From Promicromonospora sp049532985 (GTDB taxonomy: Bacteria > Actinomycetota > Actinomycetes > Actinomycetales > Cellulomonadaceae): a stretch of DNA of 64,000 nt. Location of the stretch: positions 5,146,001 through 5,210,000 of the forward strand of contig NZ_CP186693.1 of the NCBI RefSeq assembly GCF_049532985.1. The letters run 5' to 3'. Shown here in pieces: positions 1 to 7,506 of this stretch. How positions within the stretch are numbered: the first letter of the stretch is position 1; every line of letters begins with the position of its first letter. A model generated the notes under the pieces. That model was not told the origin of the DNA, made no database searches, and saw only the letters and a program-made list of their open reading frames with translations. The translations under genes were made by a program, and so were the position numbers.

Positions 1-226
1 GCGGCGGCACCCAGGCGCGGGTACGGCCCGCCTCGACCCGGGTGAGGGTGCGGCCGTCCAGCGTGACGTGGCCGTGGTGGGGGCGCAGCAGCCCGGCCGC
101 CACGGACAGCAGCGTCGACTTGCCGGCGCCGTTCGGGCCGAGCAGGGCGACGGTCTCGCCGTCGGCCACCTCCAGATCGATCTGGACGTCGCGCTCGGGG
201 ACGTGCACGGAGAGGGAGAGGCTCAC
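1..226 (-). CDS. modC: Molybdate ABC transporter ATP-binding protein, partial (N-terminal part)
   Basis: Only the first 75 codons are in the window; the rest lies left of position 1. The visible part begins VSLSLSVHVP and carries a clear Walker A motif (GPNGAGKST), followed by the usual LLSVAAGLL helix and a Gly-His-Val strand of ABC ATPases. This subunit would hydrolyse ATP on the cytoplasmic face to drive molybdate uptake. The start is GTG at 226; its GTGA overlaps the modB stop, so the two are translationally coupled. The molybdate assignment comes from the neighbouring modB and modA rather than from this fragment. The C-terminal TOBE/Mop region typical of ModC cannot be seen. Confidence 0.85.
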   Translation of the reverse strand, partial: MSLSLSVHVPERDVQIDLEVADGETVALLGPNGAGKSTLLSVAAGLLRPHHGHVTLDGRTLTRVEAGRTRAWVPP

Positions 227-990
227 AGGGCGCTCCGGCTCCGCCGGGTCAGACCGATGACCAGCACCGCGACCACCACGAGGACGAGGGACAGCGCGAC
301 GGCGGCATCGGGGTCGGTCTCCCGCTGGAGGTAGATCTCGAGCGGCAGCGTCCGCGTCACGCCCTGGAGACTGCCCGCGAACGTGATGGTCGCGCCGAAC
401 TCCCCGAGGCACCGGGCGAAGGACAGCACGGTGCCGGACAGCAGTCCGGGCCACACCAGCGGCAGGGTCACCCGGAACAGGACGGTGCCGGGGCGGGCGC
501 CCAGCGTGGCGGCGACGACGTCGTACCGGGTGCCGGCCGTGCGCAGCGAGCCCTCCAGGCTGATCACGAGGAACGGCAGGGCGACGAAGGTCTGCGCCAG
601 CACGACGGCGGTCGTGGAGAAGGCGACCTGGACGCCGGCCACCTCCAGGGTCTGGCCCAGCAGACCGCGGCGGCCGAAGGTGTACAGGAGGGCGATGCCG
701 CCCACCACCGGCGGCAGCACGAGCGGGATCAGCACCAGCGAGCGCAGCAGGTCGCGCCCGACGAAGCGTCCACGGGCAAGCACGAGTGCGAGCGGCACCC
801 CGAGCAGCAGGCACAGCAGCGTGCTCACCGCCGACGTCCGCAGGCTCAGGAGCAGCGCGGCGACGGACGACTCGCTGGTGATCAGGGTCCAGAAGCTCGC
901 CCAGTCCACACGGGCCGCCATCGCCGCGAGCGGGAGGAGCACCAGCAGGGCTCCGACCGCGGCGACCGCGGCGACCCACCGAGGGATCAC
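223..990 (-). CDS. modB: Molybdate ABC transporter permease
   Basis: 255-residue inner-membrane permease with about five hydrophobic segments. It ends in the binding-protein-dependent transport loop, where GEFGATITFAGS resembles the EAA-type coupling motif of ModB/CysT permeases. It would form the membrane channel of the molybdate importer with ModA and ModC. The start is GTG at 990, overlapping the modA stop as GTGA, and its own stop overlaps the modC start in the same way. The order modA-modB-modC and the tight overlaps mark one operon. Length and topology are normal for the family. Sulfate or tungstate permeases look similar; the ModA sequence favours molybdate. Confidence 0.92.
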   Translation of the reverse strand: MIPRWVAAVAAVGALLVLLPLAAMAARVDWASFWTLITSESSVAALLLSLRTSAVSTLLCLLLGVPLALVLARGRFVGRDLLRSLVLIPLVLPPVVGGIALLYTFGRRGLLGQTLEVAGVQVAFSTTAVVLAQTFVALPFLVISLEGSLRTAGTRYDVVAATLGARPGTVLFRVTLPLVWPGLLSGTVLSFARCLGEFGATITFAGSLQGVTRTLPLEIYLQRETDPDAAVALSLVLVVVAVLVIGLTRRSRSAL

Positions 991-1793
991 GGTGCCGCGA
1001 AGCCGGCGTCGGCGAGGACGCGCTGCCCGTCCGCACCGAGCACGGCGTCGACGAACTCCTGCGCGAGCTCGGGCTCCTCGCTCCCGCCCAGCGCGGCGAT
1101 CGGGTACACGTTGACCGCGCTGCCCGACTCCGGGAACTCGATGCCCTCGACCCGGTCGCCCGCGCCGCGCACGTCGGTGACGTAGACGAGCCCGGCGTCG
1201 GCCTCGCCGGTGGTCACCTTGTTGAGCACGTCGGTCACGCTCTGCTCCTCGCTGACGGGCGCGAAGGTCAGGCCGGACGCCTGCTCGACATGCTCCGTCG
1301 CGGCGCCGCAGGGCACCTCGGGCGCGCAGACCACGAGCTGCACGTCGTCGCCGGTCAGGTCGGCCAGCGACGCGATGCCGGCCGGGTTGCCCGGGGGTAC
1401 GGCGATGGCCAGGGTGTTCGACGCGAAGTCGGCGGGCGGGCCGGCGAGCAGGCCGTCATCGACGAGCTTGTCCATGTTCGCGGTGTCGGCCGAGGCGAGC
1501 ACGTCCGCCGGGGCGCCCTGCTGGATCTGGGCCACGAGGTCGGACGAGCCGGCGAACGACAGCTCGACGGAGACCCCCTCGTGCGCCGCCTCGAAGTCGG
1601 CGGCGATCTGCTCGAACGTACCGGTCAGCGACGCGGCGGCGTAGACGGTCAGGGTCCGCTCCCCGGCGTCGTCGGCCGCCGAGCCCGGGCCGGCGCACGA
1701 CGCCAGGGCCACGGCGACGACGGCCGCCGCGATCGTGGTCATCATGCGGGTCGTCCCGCGGCGTACCGGCCTGTTCGCCATCGTGCCGCTCAT
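987..1793 (-). CDS. modA: Molybdate-binding lipoprotein
   Basis: 268 residues. After a short basic N-terminus comes a hydrophobic stretch ending in the lipobox LASC, so the mature protein should be a lipid-anchored extracellular binding protein. The mature part starts TLTVYAAASLTGTFEQIA and contains FAGSSDLVAQI and GAPADVLASAD, which are characteristic oxyanion-contact segments of ModA. The start chosen is ATG 1793, whose ATGA overlaps the stop of the upstream Mop-domain regulator. A longer in-frame reading exists but would add about 46 residues before the signal peptide. It captures molybdate for the ModBC transporter. Confidence 0.93.
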   Translation of the reverse strand: MSGTMANRPVRRGTTRMMTTIAAAVVAVALASCAGPGSAADDAGERTLTVYAAASLTGTFEQIAADFEAAHEGVSVELSFAGSSDLVAQIQQGAPADVLASADTANMDKLVDDGLLAGPPADFASNTLAIAVPPGNPAGIASLADLTGDDVQLVVCAPEVPCGAATEHVEQASGLTFAPVSEEQSVTDVLNKVTTGEADAGLVYVTDVRGAGDRVEGIEFPESGSAVNVYPIAALGGSEEPELAQEFVDAVLGADGQRVLADAGFAAP

Positions 1794-2200
1794 GCGGAAT
1801 CCCTCCGGTCCTCGGTCTCGATCACGACGTTCGTGGACTTGATGGCGGCCACCGCGACCGACCCGGGCTCCAGCCCGAGGTCGCGTACCGCCTCGCTGCT
1901 CATCAGCGAGACCACGCGGAACGGCCCGCACTGGAGCTCGACCTGGGCCATCACGGCGTCGGTGCGGATGTCGGTGACCAGGCCGACGAAGCGGTTGCGG
2001 GCCGAGCTGCGCAGACCTGACGGCAGGCCGGGGGGCGAGGCGTGCTCGCGGGCCACCATCGCCACCTCGTAGCCGTCGACCACCTTGCGGCCTGACGCAT
2101 CCGTGTGCGCGCCGAGCAGCCCGCGGTCGATCCAGCGCCGCACCGTGTCGTCGCTGACGCCCAGGTACGCCGCCGCTTCTCTGATCCTCATCTGCGGCAC
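1790..2200 (-). CDS. HTH-Mop molybdate-responsive regulator
   Basis: 136 residues. An N-terminal excisionase/MerR-like helix-turn-helix (REAAAYLGVSDDTVRRWID, roughly residues 6-25) is followed by a C-terminal Mop/TOBE-type domain (RNRFVGLVTDI through VAVAAIKSTNVVIE, roughly 65-130), the small fold that binds molybdate. It probably senses molybdate and controls the modABC genes with which it overlaps by ATGA. The start chosen is GTG 2200, because a TAGCGT -10 box (complement of 2208-2213) lies exactly 7 bases upstream, predicting a leaderless mRNA. ATG 2191 is an alternative start giving 133 residues. It differs from E. coli ModE, which has a winged-helix and two Mop domains. The regulatory role is inferred. 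Confidence 0.8.
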   Translation of the reverse strand: MPQMRIREAAAYLGVSDDTVRRWIDRGLLGAHTDASGRKVVDGYEVAMVAREHASPPGLPSGLRSSARNRFVGLVTDIRTDAVMAQVELQCGPFRVVSLMSSEAVRDLGLEPGSVAVAAIKSTNVVIETEDRRDSA

Positions 2201-2261
2201 GGAACGAACGCTAGCACCGTGCACGCGGATGCAGAACGACTGACCGCTCCTCATCTGCGGC
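2186..2261. repeat. 13-bp direct repeat around the mod regulator start
   Basis: The sequence CCTCATCTGCGGC occurs at 2186-2198 and again at 2249-2261, 63 bases apart, spanning the start region and promoter of the HTH-Mop regulator. One copy covers the first codons of the gene; the other lies between the promoter and the divergent Rrf2 gene. It could be a regulator binding pair or the trace of a small duplication. Confidence 0.55.
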
Positions 2262-2300
2262 CCGGAGCGCCGCCGCCGTCCTCCGAGAGAGAATGGGTCC

Positions 2301-2759
2301 ATGAGGATCTCCGCACGAGCCGACTACGCCGTCCGAGCAGCCGCAGAGCTGGCGGCTGCCGACCACGACGGACCCGTGCGCGCCGAGGCGCTGGCTCGCG
2401 CGCAGGACATTCCGCACCGCTTCCTGGAGGGGATCCTGAGCGACCTGCGCCGCGACGGGCTCGTCACGAGCCACCGCGGGGCCGGCGGCGGCTACCGCCT
2501 GGCGCGGTCCGCCGACACGATCACGATCGCCGACGTCGTGCGCGCCGTGGACGGCCCGCTCGTCTTCGTCCGGGGCAACCGGCCCTCCGACCTGGAGTTC
2601 CAGGGCGCGGCCGCGCCCCTGCTGCACGTGTGGGTGGCCTTGCGGGCCAACGTGCGTGCCGTGCTGGAGGCGGTTTCTCTCGCCGACCTGGTGGCGGGCA
2701 ACCTGCCGGACGAGGTCCGGGCGCTGACGCAGGGCGAGTCGGCCTGGGCCAACTCCTGA
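2301..2759 (+). CDS. Rrf2-family transcriptional regulator (no cysteines)
   Basis: 152 residues. It starts MRISARADYAVRAAAELA, the diagnostic N-terminus of Rrf2 proteins. A winged helix follows (ALARAQDIPHRFLEGILSDLRRDGLV, then GGGYRLAR as the wing), and then the dimerisation helix. Family members such as IscR and NsrR bind Fe-S clusters through three cysteines in the C-terminal half; here there is no cysteine at all, so it is more like CymR-type cluster-free members. It stands 212 bases upstream of a TSUP sulfur/anion exporter and may control it. A GAGAGAG ribosome-binding site precedes the ATG. Target and ligand are unknown. Confidence 0.88.
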   Translation: MRISARADYAVRAAAELAAADHDGPVRAEALARAQDIPHRFLEGILSDLRRDGLVTSHRGAGGGYRLARSADTITIADVVRAVDGPLVFVRGNRPSDLEFQGAAAPLLHVWVALRANVRAVLEAVSLADLVAGNLPDEVRALTQGESAWANS

Positions 2760-2971
2760 CGGCGCCCGGAGCCGCCCGGGAGGCGTCCACATCCTGAGAA
2801 TCGTCCGGCTGATCTTCTGACGGATCCCCGAGGGTTCGGGCCCCTCGTTCCGCATGCGCACTAATCCGATGTCTGAGATGCTTGTTGTTTCCGACCGGGA
2901 TGGATGGATACTGGGAGAACCGCGCTCGCGCGGCCCTGTGCCGCACCCCCCGGACCTGGAAGGCAACGACC

Positions 2972-3886
2972 ATGAGAACCCTGATCCTGCTAGCGCTCGT
3001 CGGCCTCGGCGCGCAGCTCGTGGACGGCAGTCTGGGCATGGCCTACGGCGTCACCTCCACGACGCTGCTGCTGGCGATCGGCACCAACCCGGCAGCCGCC
3101 TCGGCCACCGTTCACCTCGCCGAGATCGGCACCACGCTCGCTTCCGGCGCCTCCCACTGGCGCTTCGGCAACGTCGACTGGAAGGTCGTCGCCAAGATCG
3201 GTATCCCCGGCGCGATCGGCGCCTTCGCGGGCGCCACGTTCCTCTCGTCGCTGTCGACGGAGATCGCCGCCCCGGTGATGTCGATCATCCTGCTGGCGCT
3301 CGGCCTGTACGTGCTGCTGCGCTTCACGGTGCAGGGTCTGCCCACCCGTTCGGACAAGCCGCTGCGCAAGCGGTTCCTCGCCCCGCTCGGCCTCGTGGCG
3401 GGCTTCTTCGACGCCACCGGTGGCGGCGGCTGGGGCCCGGTGGGTACGCCCGCGATCCTGGCCAGCGGCCGCCTGGAGCCCCGCAAGGTGATCGGCTCGA
3501 TCGACACCAGCGAGTTCCTCGTGGCGATCGCCGCCAGCGTCGGCTTCTTCGTGGGCCTGTCGGGTGAGGGCATCGACTTCACCTGGGTGCTGGCGCTGCT
3601 CATCGGCGGCCTGATCGCCGCGCCGATCGCCGCCTGGCTCGTGCGCCTCGTGCCGCCGCGCATCCTCGGGTCGCTCGTGGGTGGCGTCATCGTGCTCACC
3701 AACACGCGCACCCTGCTCAACAGCGACTGGATCGCCGCCACGGACCCCGTGAAGATCCCCGTCTACGTGGTGATCTGGCTGGGCTGGGCTGCCGCCGTCT
3801 TCTGGTCGGTGCGGGCGCACCGGCGTGCCAAGGCCCTGGAGTCCGAGCAGTCCCCGGAGCCGGAGGCCGATAGCGTGTCGGCATGA
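2972..3886 (+). CDS. TSUP (TauE/SafE-type) membrane transporter
   Basis: 304 residues with about eight hydrophobic segments arranged as two repeated halves. These contain the conserved glycine-rich motifs GSLGMAYGVTSTTLLLAIG (first half) and ATGGGGWGPVGTPAIL (second half), typical of the sulfite exporter TauE/SafE family (TSUP). Members move sulfite, sulfoacetate or other small anions across the cell membrane. ATG 2972 was chosen because GGAAGG lies about 9 bases before it and the first transmembrane helix follows directly; longer in-frame starts add an Arg-rich non-membrane leader. The substrate is not readable from sequence. The upstream Rrf2 regulator suggests a sulfur link. The 3' end overlaps mogA. 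Confidence 0.88.
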   Translation: MRTLILLALVGLGAQLVDGSLGMAYGVTSTTLLLAIGTNPAAASATVHLAEIGTTLASGASHWRFGNVDWKVVAKIGIPGAIGAFAGATFLSSLSTEIAAPVMSIILLALGLYVLLRFTVQGLPTRSDKPLRKRFLAPLGLVAGFFDATGGGGWGPVGTPAILASGRLEPRKVIGSIDTSEFLVAIAASVGFFVGLSGEGIDFTWVLALLIGGLIAAPIAAWLVRLVPPRILGSLVGGVIVLTNTRTLLNSDWIAATDPVKIPVYVVIWLGWAAAVFWSVRAHRRAKALESEQSPEPEADSVSA

Positions 3887-4380
3887 CGTCCGACCACGTA
3901 GCGGTGATCACCGTCTCCGACCGTTGCGCGCGCGGCGAGGCCGAGGACCGTTCCGGCCCCACCGCCGTGTCGCTCCTGCGCCAGGCGGGCCACACCGAGG
4001 TGCGCACCTACCTGGTGCCCGACGGCGTCGAGCCGGTCCGCGGAGTGCTGCGGACCGCGCTCGACGACGGCGCCCGGCTGGTGGTGACCACGGGCGGTAC
4101 GGGTATCACGCCCCGCGACCTCACCCCTGAGGGCACGGCCGAGGTGCTCGAGTACCAGATCCCCGGCATCGCGGAGTCGGTGCGGCAGCAGGGGGTCGCC
4201 GCCGGGGTGCCCACGGCCGTGCTCTCCCGCGGGCTCGCCGGCGTCGCCCGGTCGGGTGACGGGGCGCGCGCGCTCGTCGTGAACCTGCCGGGATCCTCCG
4301 GCGGCGTGCGCGACGGGCTCCAGGTGGTGCTCACGCTGTGGCCCCACGTGCGGTCCCAGCTCGACGGCGCCGACCACTGA
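3883..4380 (+). CDS. mog: MogA/MoaB-family molybdopterin adenylyltransferase
   Basis: 165 residues matching the MogA/MoaB fold: VITVSDRCARGEAEDRSGP at the N-terminus, the central substrate loop TTGGTGITPRDLTPEGT, and the C-terminal NLPGSSGGVRDGL. These proteins bind molybdopterin and catalyse its adenylation before molybdenum insertion. The ATG overlaps the TSUP stop codon by ATGA. A TAGCGT -10 box at 3871-3876, six bases before the ATG, could also give a leaderless internal transcript. moaD and moaC follow convergently, so the genes form a cofactor neighbourhood although no moaA, moaE or moeA is in the window. Confidence 0.93.
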   Translation: MTSDHVAVITVSDRCARGEAEDRSGPTAVSLLRQAGHTEVRTYLVPDGVEPVRGVLRTALDDGARLVVTTGGTGITPRDLTPEGTAEVLEYQIPGIAESVRQQGVAAGVPTAVLSRGLAGVARSGDGARALVVNLPGSSGGVRDGLQVVLTLWPHVRSQLDGADH

Positions 4381-4408
4381 GCCCGCGACGGCGCGGAGCC
4401 CGGCCGGC

Positions 4409-4648
4409 TCAGCCGCCCGCGAAGGGCGGCAGCACGTCCACGGTGACCCCGTCCGGCACCGGCGCGGCACCGTCCGTCGTCCGTGCCCCTGCGACGAGCA
4501 GGGCACAGCGCGGCAGCACGTCGCCGAGGCCCGGGTGTGCGCCGGCCAGGGCGGCGCGGAGGGCGGCGACCGAGGTCGGCCCGTCGACCTGTTCGGTGGG
4601 GAGCCCGGCCGCCTCGCGGGCACCGGCGAAGTAGCGGACGGTGATCAT
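4409..4648 (-). CDS. moaD: Molybdopterin synthase sulfur carrier subunit
   Basis: 79-residue ubiquitin-like protein (ThiS/MoaD fold) starting MITVRYFAGAREAAG and ending in PFAGG. The terminal Gly-Gly is the residue pair that is adenylated and converted to the thiocarboxylate donating sulfur to cyclic pyranopterin monophosphate. It works as the small subunit of molybdopterin synthase with MoaE, which is not in the window. The ATG at 4648 overlaps the moaC stop (ATGA), so the two are translated together. Length and end match functional MoaD. Confidence 0.92.
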   Translation of the reverse strand: MITVRYFAGAREAAGLPTEQVDGPTSVAALRAALAGAHPGLGDVLPRCALLVAGARTTDGAAPVPDGVTVDVLPPFAGG

Positions 4649-5115
4649 GCGCCGCGCACCCAGTCGCCGGACTTGCCGCCCGTCTTGCGCTCCAGGCGCA
4701 CGTCCGCGAGCGAGACGGACTTGTCGAGCCCCTTGACCATGTCGACGACGGCCAGGCCGGCGACCGCCACGGCCGTCAGCGCCTCCATCTCGACACCCGT
4801 GCGGTCGGCGGTGCGCACGGTCGCCGTGATCTCGACGCCGTCGTCGGTCACCACGAGGTCCACCGCGGCGCCGTGCACGCCGATCACGTGCGCCAGCGGC
4901 AGCAGCTCGGGTGTCCGCTTGGCGGCCGCGATGCCCGCGATGCGGGCCACGGCCAGGACGTCGCCCTTGGGTACGGCGCCGTCCCGCAGGGCCCGCACGA
5001 CGTCGGGGGTGCAACGCACCGTGCCCGAGGCGGTGGCGGAGCGGACCGTCGGCTGCTTGGCGGTGACGTCGACCATGCGGGCCTGGCCGCGGTCGTCCAG
5101 ATGCGTGAAGCTCAC
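4645..5115 (-). CDS. moaC: Cyclic pyranopterin monophosphate synthase
   Basis: 156 residues starting SFTHLDDRGQARMVDVTAK, with the conserved segments IAGIAAAKRTPELLPLAH, VEMEALTAVAVAGLAVVDM and the terminal lysine-rich KTGGKSGDW of MoaC. Together with MoaA it converts GTP to cyclic pyranopterin monophosphate, the first step of molybdenum cofactor biosynthesis. The start is GTG 5115. A variant -10 (CACCCT, complement of 5122-5127) lies six bases upstream, suggesting a leaderless transcript; no Shine-Dalgarno sequence is seen. moaD follows with a 4-base overlap. Confidence 0.94.
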   Translation of the reverse strand: MSFTHLDDRGQARMVDVTAKQPTVRSATASGTVRCTPDVVRALRDGAVPKGDVLAVARIAGIAAAKRTPELLPLAHVIGVHGAAVDLVVTDDGVEITATVRTADRTGVEMEALTAVAVAGLAVVDMVKGLDKSVSLADVRLERKTGGKSGDWVRGA

Positions 5116-5239
5116 GGGACCAGGGTGCCACGAGCGCTCCGGTGCCCGTTCGGCTGTCCGAAGTATCCGAACTGTTCTAAGGTGGTTGGTCTCGGAGTCA
5201 TGAAGCGGCTCCAGGTCCCCTCGGATCTGGGAGGTTCAC

Positions 5240-6010
5240 ATGTCCCCCGACAAGAAGCACGGTCTCGCCCTCGTGGACGGCGGCGACGTCCCGTCCGCCC
5301 TGCCGCGGGTCGCGCCCGGCGAGCTGGCGGACGCCCTCGGCATCGGGACCAACCTGCTGATCGGCCGGTACCGCGTAGGCCTGGCAACCGGCGACTGGTG
5401 GTGGTCCGACGAGGTCTACACCATGCACGGCTGGCGGCGGCACGAGGTGGAACCCGGCCTCGACGCGCTACGTTCCCGCAAGCACCCTGACGACCGCCTC
5501 CGGGTGGTGCGCGCCGCCAGCGAGGCCCTGCGGGTCGGCCGGCCGTTCGCCTGCGCCCACCGCATCGTCGACAAGAACGGGCGCACGCGATCGGTCGTGG
5601 TCATCGGCCAGGGGCAACGTCGAGAATCCGGCGGAGGCCCCGAGGTGGCGGGCTACGTGCTGGACGTGACGCCGGTCCAGAAGGAGGCGCTGAACCGCCG
5701 CTCGGCCGGGGCGGTCCAGCGCGCGTTCGTCAGCCAGGCGGCGATCGAGCAGGTCAAGGGCGTCATCGTCGCGGTACGCGGAGTGGACGAGGCGACCGCC
5801 GACGCGACCCTGCGCGAGGTCGCCGCCACCGTCGGCGTACCCCTGCGTCTCGCGGCGGACCAGGTCATGGCCGCGCTCCGCGCCGACGACGAGAAGGCGG
5901 GGGTGACGCAGGCCGCGCTGACGCGCGCGCTCGACGCCGTCCAGCCGGTGGGGCGGCCGCGGAGCCATGACGCGCTGCTGACCCGGCGGCCGCGCCGGTC
6001 ACACCGCTGA
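5240..6010 (+). CDS. PAS-ANTAR regulatory protein
   Basis: 256 residues. Roughly residues 45-150 form a PAS_3-like sensor domain (TGDWWWSDEVYTMHGWRR, later HRIVDKNGRTRSV and GYVLDVT). Residues about 165-220 form an ANTAR domain (FVSQAAIEQVKGVIVAVRGV followed by the helix of conserved small residues). ANTAR proteins bind dual-hairpin RNA in leader transcripts and prevent termination, so this is a probable signal-controlled antiterminator. The signal and RNA target are unknown. GGGAGG stands 6 bases before the ATG. It runs convergently into a DUF4235 gene with a 12-base overlap. Confidence 0.88.
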   Translation: MSPDKKHGLALVDGGDVPSALPRVAPGELADALGIGTNLLIGRYRVGLATGDWWWSDEVYTMHGWRRHEVEPGLDALRSRKHPDDRLRVVRAASEALRVGRPFACAHRIVDKNGRTRSVVVIGQGQRRESGGGPEVAGYVLDVTPVQKEALNRRSAGAVQRAFVSQAAIEQVKGVIVAVRGVDEATADATLREVAATVGVPLRLAADQVMAALRADDEKAGVTQAALTRALDAVQPVGRPRSHDALLTRRPRRSHR

Positions 6011-6280
6011 GCGACGCGCCGCGATACGCAGTGCGGCGGTGTGCGCGCCCTTCGCGGCCAGGCGCTTGGCGAACACCGCCGTGCCGGCCGCGACGGCCGC
6101 GAACACCGTCGCCTGCACCAGGTCCAGCTCCGGGTCGTCCGGCTTGTTGGGCGCGTCGTTGCCGGTCACACCCTTCCAGATCATGCTGACCGCCTTCTGC
6201 GCGACCCAGCCGGCCGCGATAGTCAGAGCGAGGGTGCCGACCTTCTCGGCGAGTGTCTGTTCCGTCTCAATCTGGGCCAC
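5999..6280 (-). CDS. DUF4235 membrane protein
   Basis: 93 residues with two predicted membrane segments (VGTLALTIAAGWVAQKAV and VQATVFAAVAAGTAVFAKR) separated by a conserved Trp-Lys-x-x-Thr-Gly stretch and an acidic Asp-Asp-Pro-Glu loop. This is the pattern of DUF4235, a small protein family common in Actinobacteria with no established role. The start is GTG 6280; a TACGGT -10 (complement of 6287-6292) six bases upstream points to a leaderless mRNA. Its stop codon lies inside the last codons of the convergent PAS-ANTAR gene. Confidence 0.85.
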   Translation of the reverse strand: MAQIETEQTLAEKVGTLALTIAAGWVAQKAVSMIWKGVTGNDAPNKPDDPELDLVQATVFAAVAAGTAVFAKRLAAKGAHTAALRIAARRSAV

Positions 6281-6321
6281 CTCTACACCGTAGCCCCCGA
6301 CGGCGGACTAGGCTGCACGGA

Positions 6322-6412
6322 AACGACAGGGGAGCGCCCCGACGGCGCTGAGAGTGCGGAGAACCGCAGACCCTTGAACCTGATCCGGTTCACACCGGCG
6401 GAGGAAGTCGAG
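6322..6412 (+). promoter_or_regulatory. TPP riboswitch (THI element)
   Basis: The two conserved cores are both readable: GGGGAGCGCC ... GCTGAGAGTGCGG in the first arm and CCGCAGACCCTTGAACCTGAT ... CCGGCGGAGGAAGT in the second, the signature of thiamine pyrophosphate riboswitches. The thiB start follows at 6418, and the GAGGAAG that could serve as its ribosome-binding site is inside the last helix. A TAGGCT -10 at 6309-6314 would place the transcript start just before the aptamer. TPP binding would therefore be expected to block thiB translation. Confidence 0.95.
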
Positions 6413-6417
6413 GCACG

Positions 6418-7506
6418 ATGTTGCGTCTTTCCGGTGCCCCCAGGGGCGCCTTCCACAGCGCTACGGTCGGCGGCGCGGTCGCCATGGCACTCCTGGTCGC
6501 CGGCTGCGCCGGCGGTTCGGGCGGTACCGGTTCCGAGGACACCACGTCGGCAGGCGCGGCGTCGGGCACCGTGACGCTGGTGACCCACGACTCGTGGGCA
6601 CTGGACGAGAAGCTGGTGGACCGGTTCGAGCAGGAGTCGGGCCTGACCGTCGAGGTCAGTGCGGCGGGCGACGCCGGGACGCTCGTGAACCAGCTGGTGC
6701 TGACCAAGGACGCGCCGCTGGGCGACGCCGTGTTCGGCATCGACAACACGTTCGCCTCCCGCGCGCTGGAGGCCGGGGTGGTCGAGGAGTACACGCCGGA
6801 GGGCCTGCCCGAGGGCGTCGAGCAGGTGGGCGGTGCGCTCACACCGGTCGACCAGGGCGACGTGTGCGTGAACGCCGACGAGGCGTGGTTCGAGGAGTCG
6901 GGCCTGGAGGTGCCGAAGACCCTGGAGGACCTCGCCGACCCCGAGTACGAGGACCTGCTCGTGGTGACCAACCCGGCGACGTCGTCCCCGGGGCTCGCGT
7001 TCCTGCTGGCGACGATCGGCGCGTTCGGCGAGGACGGGTTCGAGGACTACTGGGCGTCGCTCGTGGACAACGGCGTCAAGGTCGCCGACTCGTGGGAGGA
7101 CGCCTACTACGTGGACTTCTCCGGGGCGGGCGAGGGCGGTGAGCGGCCGCTGGCGCTGTCGTACGCGACGTCGCCCGCGTTCACCGTGACCGAGGACGGC
7201 GCCGCGTCGACCACCAGCGCGCTGCTGGACACCTGCTTCCGGCAGGTCGAGTACGCGGGCGTGCTGGCCGGCTCCGACAACCCCGAGGGCGCCCGCGCCC
7301 TGGTGGACTTCCTGCTCACCGAGGACGTGCAGGCCGCCCTGCCGGAGTCGATGTACATGTACCCGGCCGATGCCTCGGTGGAGCTCCCCGCCGACTGGCA
7401 GAAGTTCGCGCCGCAGGCCGAGGCACCGTTCGAGGTGGACCCGGCCGACGTGAGCGAGCACCGCGACGAGTGGATCGAACGGTGGACCGAGACGGTCGTG
7501 GGCTGA
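6418..7506 (+). CDS. thiB: Thiamine ABC transporter substrate-binding lipoprotein
   Basis: 362 residues. A hydrophobic signal ending in the lipobox LVAGC predicts a lipid-anchored extracellular binding protein. The mature part (VTLVTHDSWALDEKLVDRFE, GIDNTFASRALEAGVV, NPATSSPGLAFLLATIG) matches the ThiB/TbpA family that binds thiamine and its phosphates. It is the first gene of a three-gene importer controlled by the TPP riboswitch immediately upstream, which supports thiamine rather than another ligand. The stop codon lies inside the start region of thiP. Confidence 0.94.
   Translation: MLRLSGAPRGAFHSATVGGAVAMALLVAGCAGGSGGTGSEDTTSAGAASGTVTLVTHDSWALDEKLVDRFEQESGLTVEVSAAGDAGTLVNQLVLTKDAPLGDAVFGIDNTFASRALEAGVVEEYTPEGLPEGVEQVGGALTPVDQGDVCVNADEAWFEESGLEVPKTLEDLADPEYEDLLVVTNPATSSPGLAFLLATIGAFGEDGFEDYWASLVDNGVKVADSWEDAYYVDFSGAGEGGERPLALSYATSPAFTVTEDGAASTTSALLDTCFRQVEYAGVLAGSDNPEGARALVDFLLTEDVQAALPESMYMYPADASVELPADWQKFAPQAEAPFEVDPADVSEHRDEWIERWTETVVG

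Noticed and set aside
2760..2971. A SAM or other riboswitch upstream of the TSUP gene
   Set aside because: No conserved riboswitch cores could be recognised; only a normal ribosome-binding site is visible.
4396..4410. Hairpin GAGCC-CGGCC-GGCTC between mog and moaD
   Set aside because: Only five pairs and partly inside the moaD end; too weak to call a terminator.
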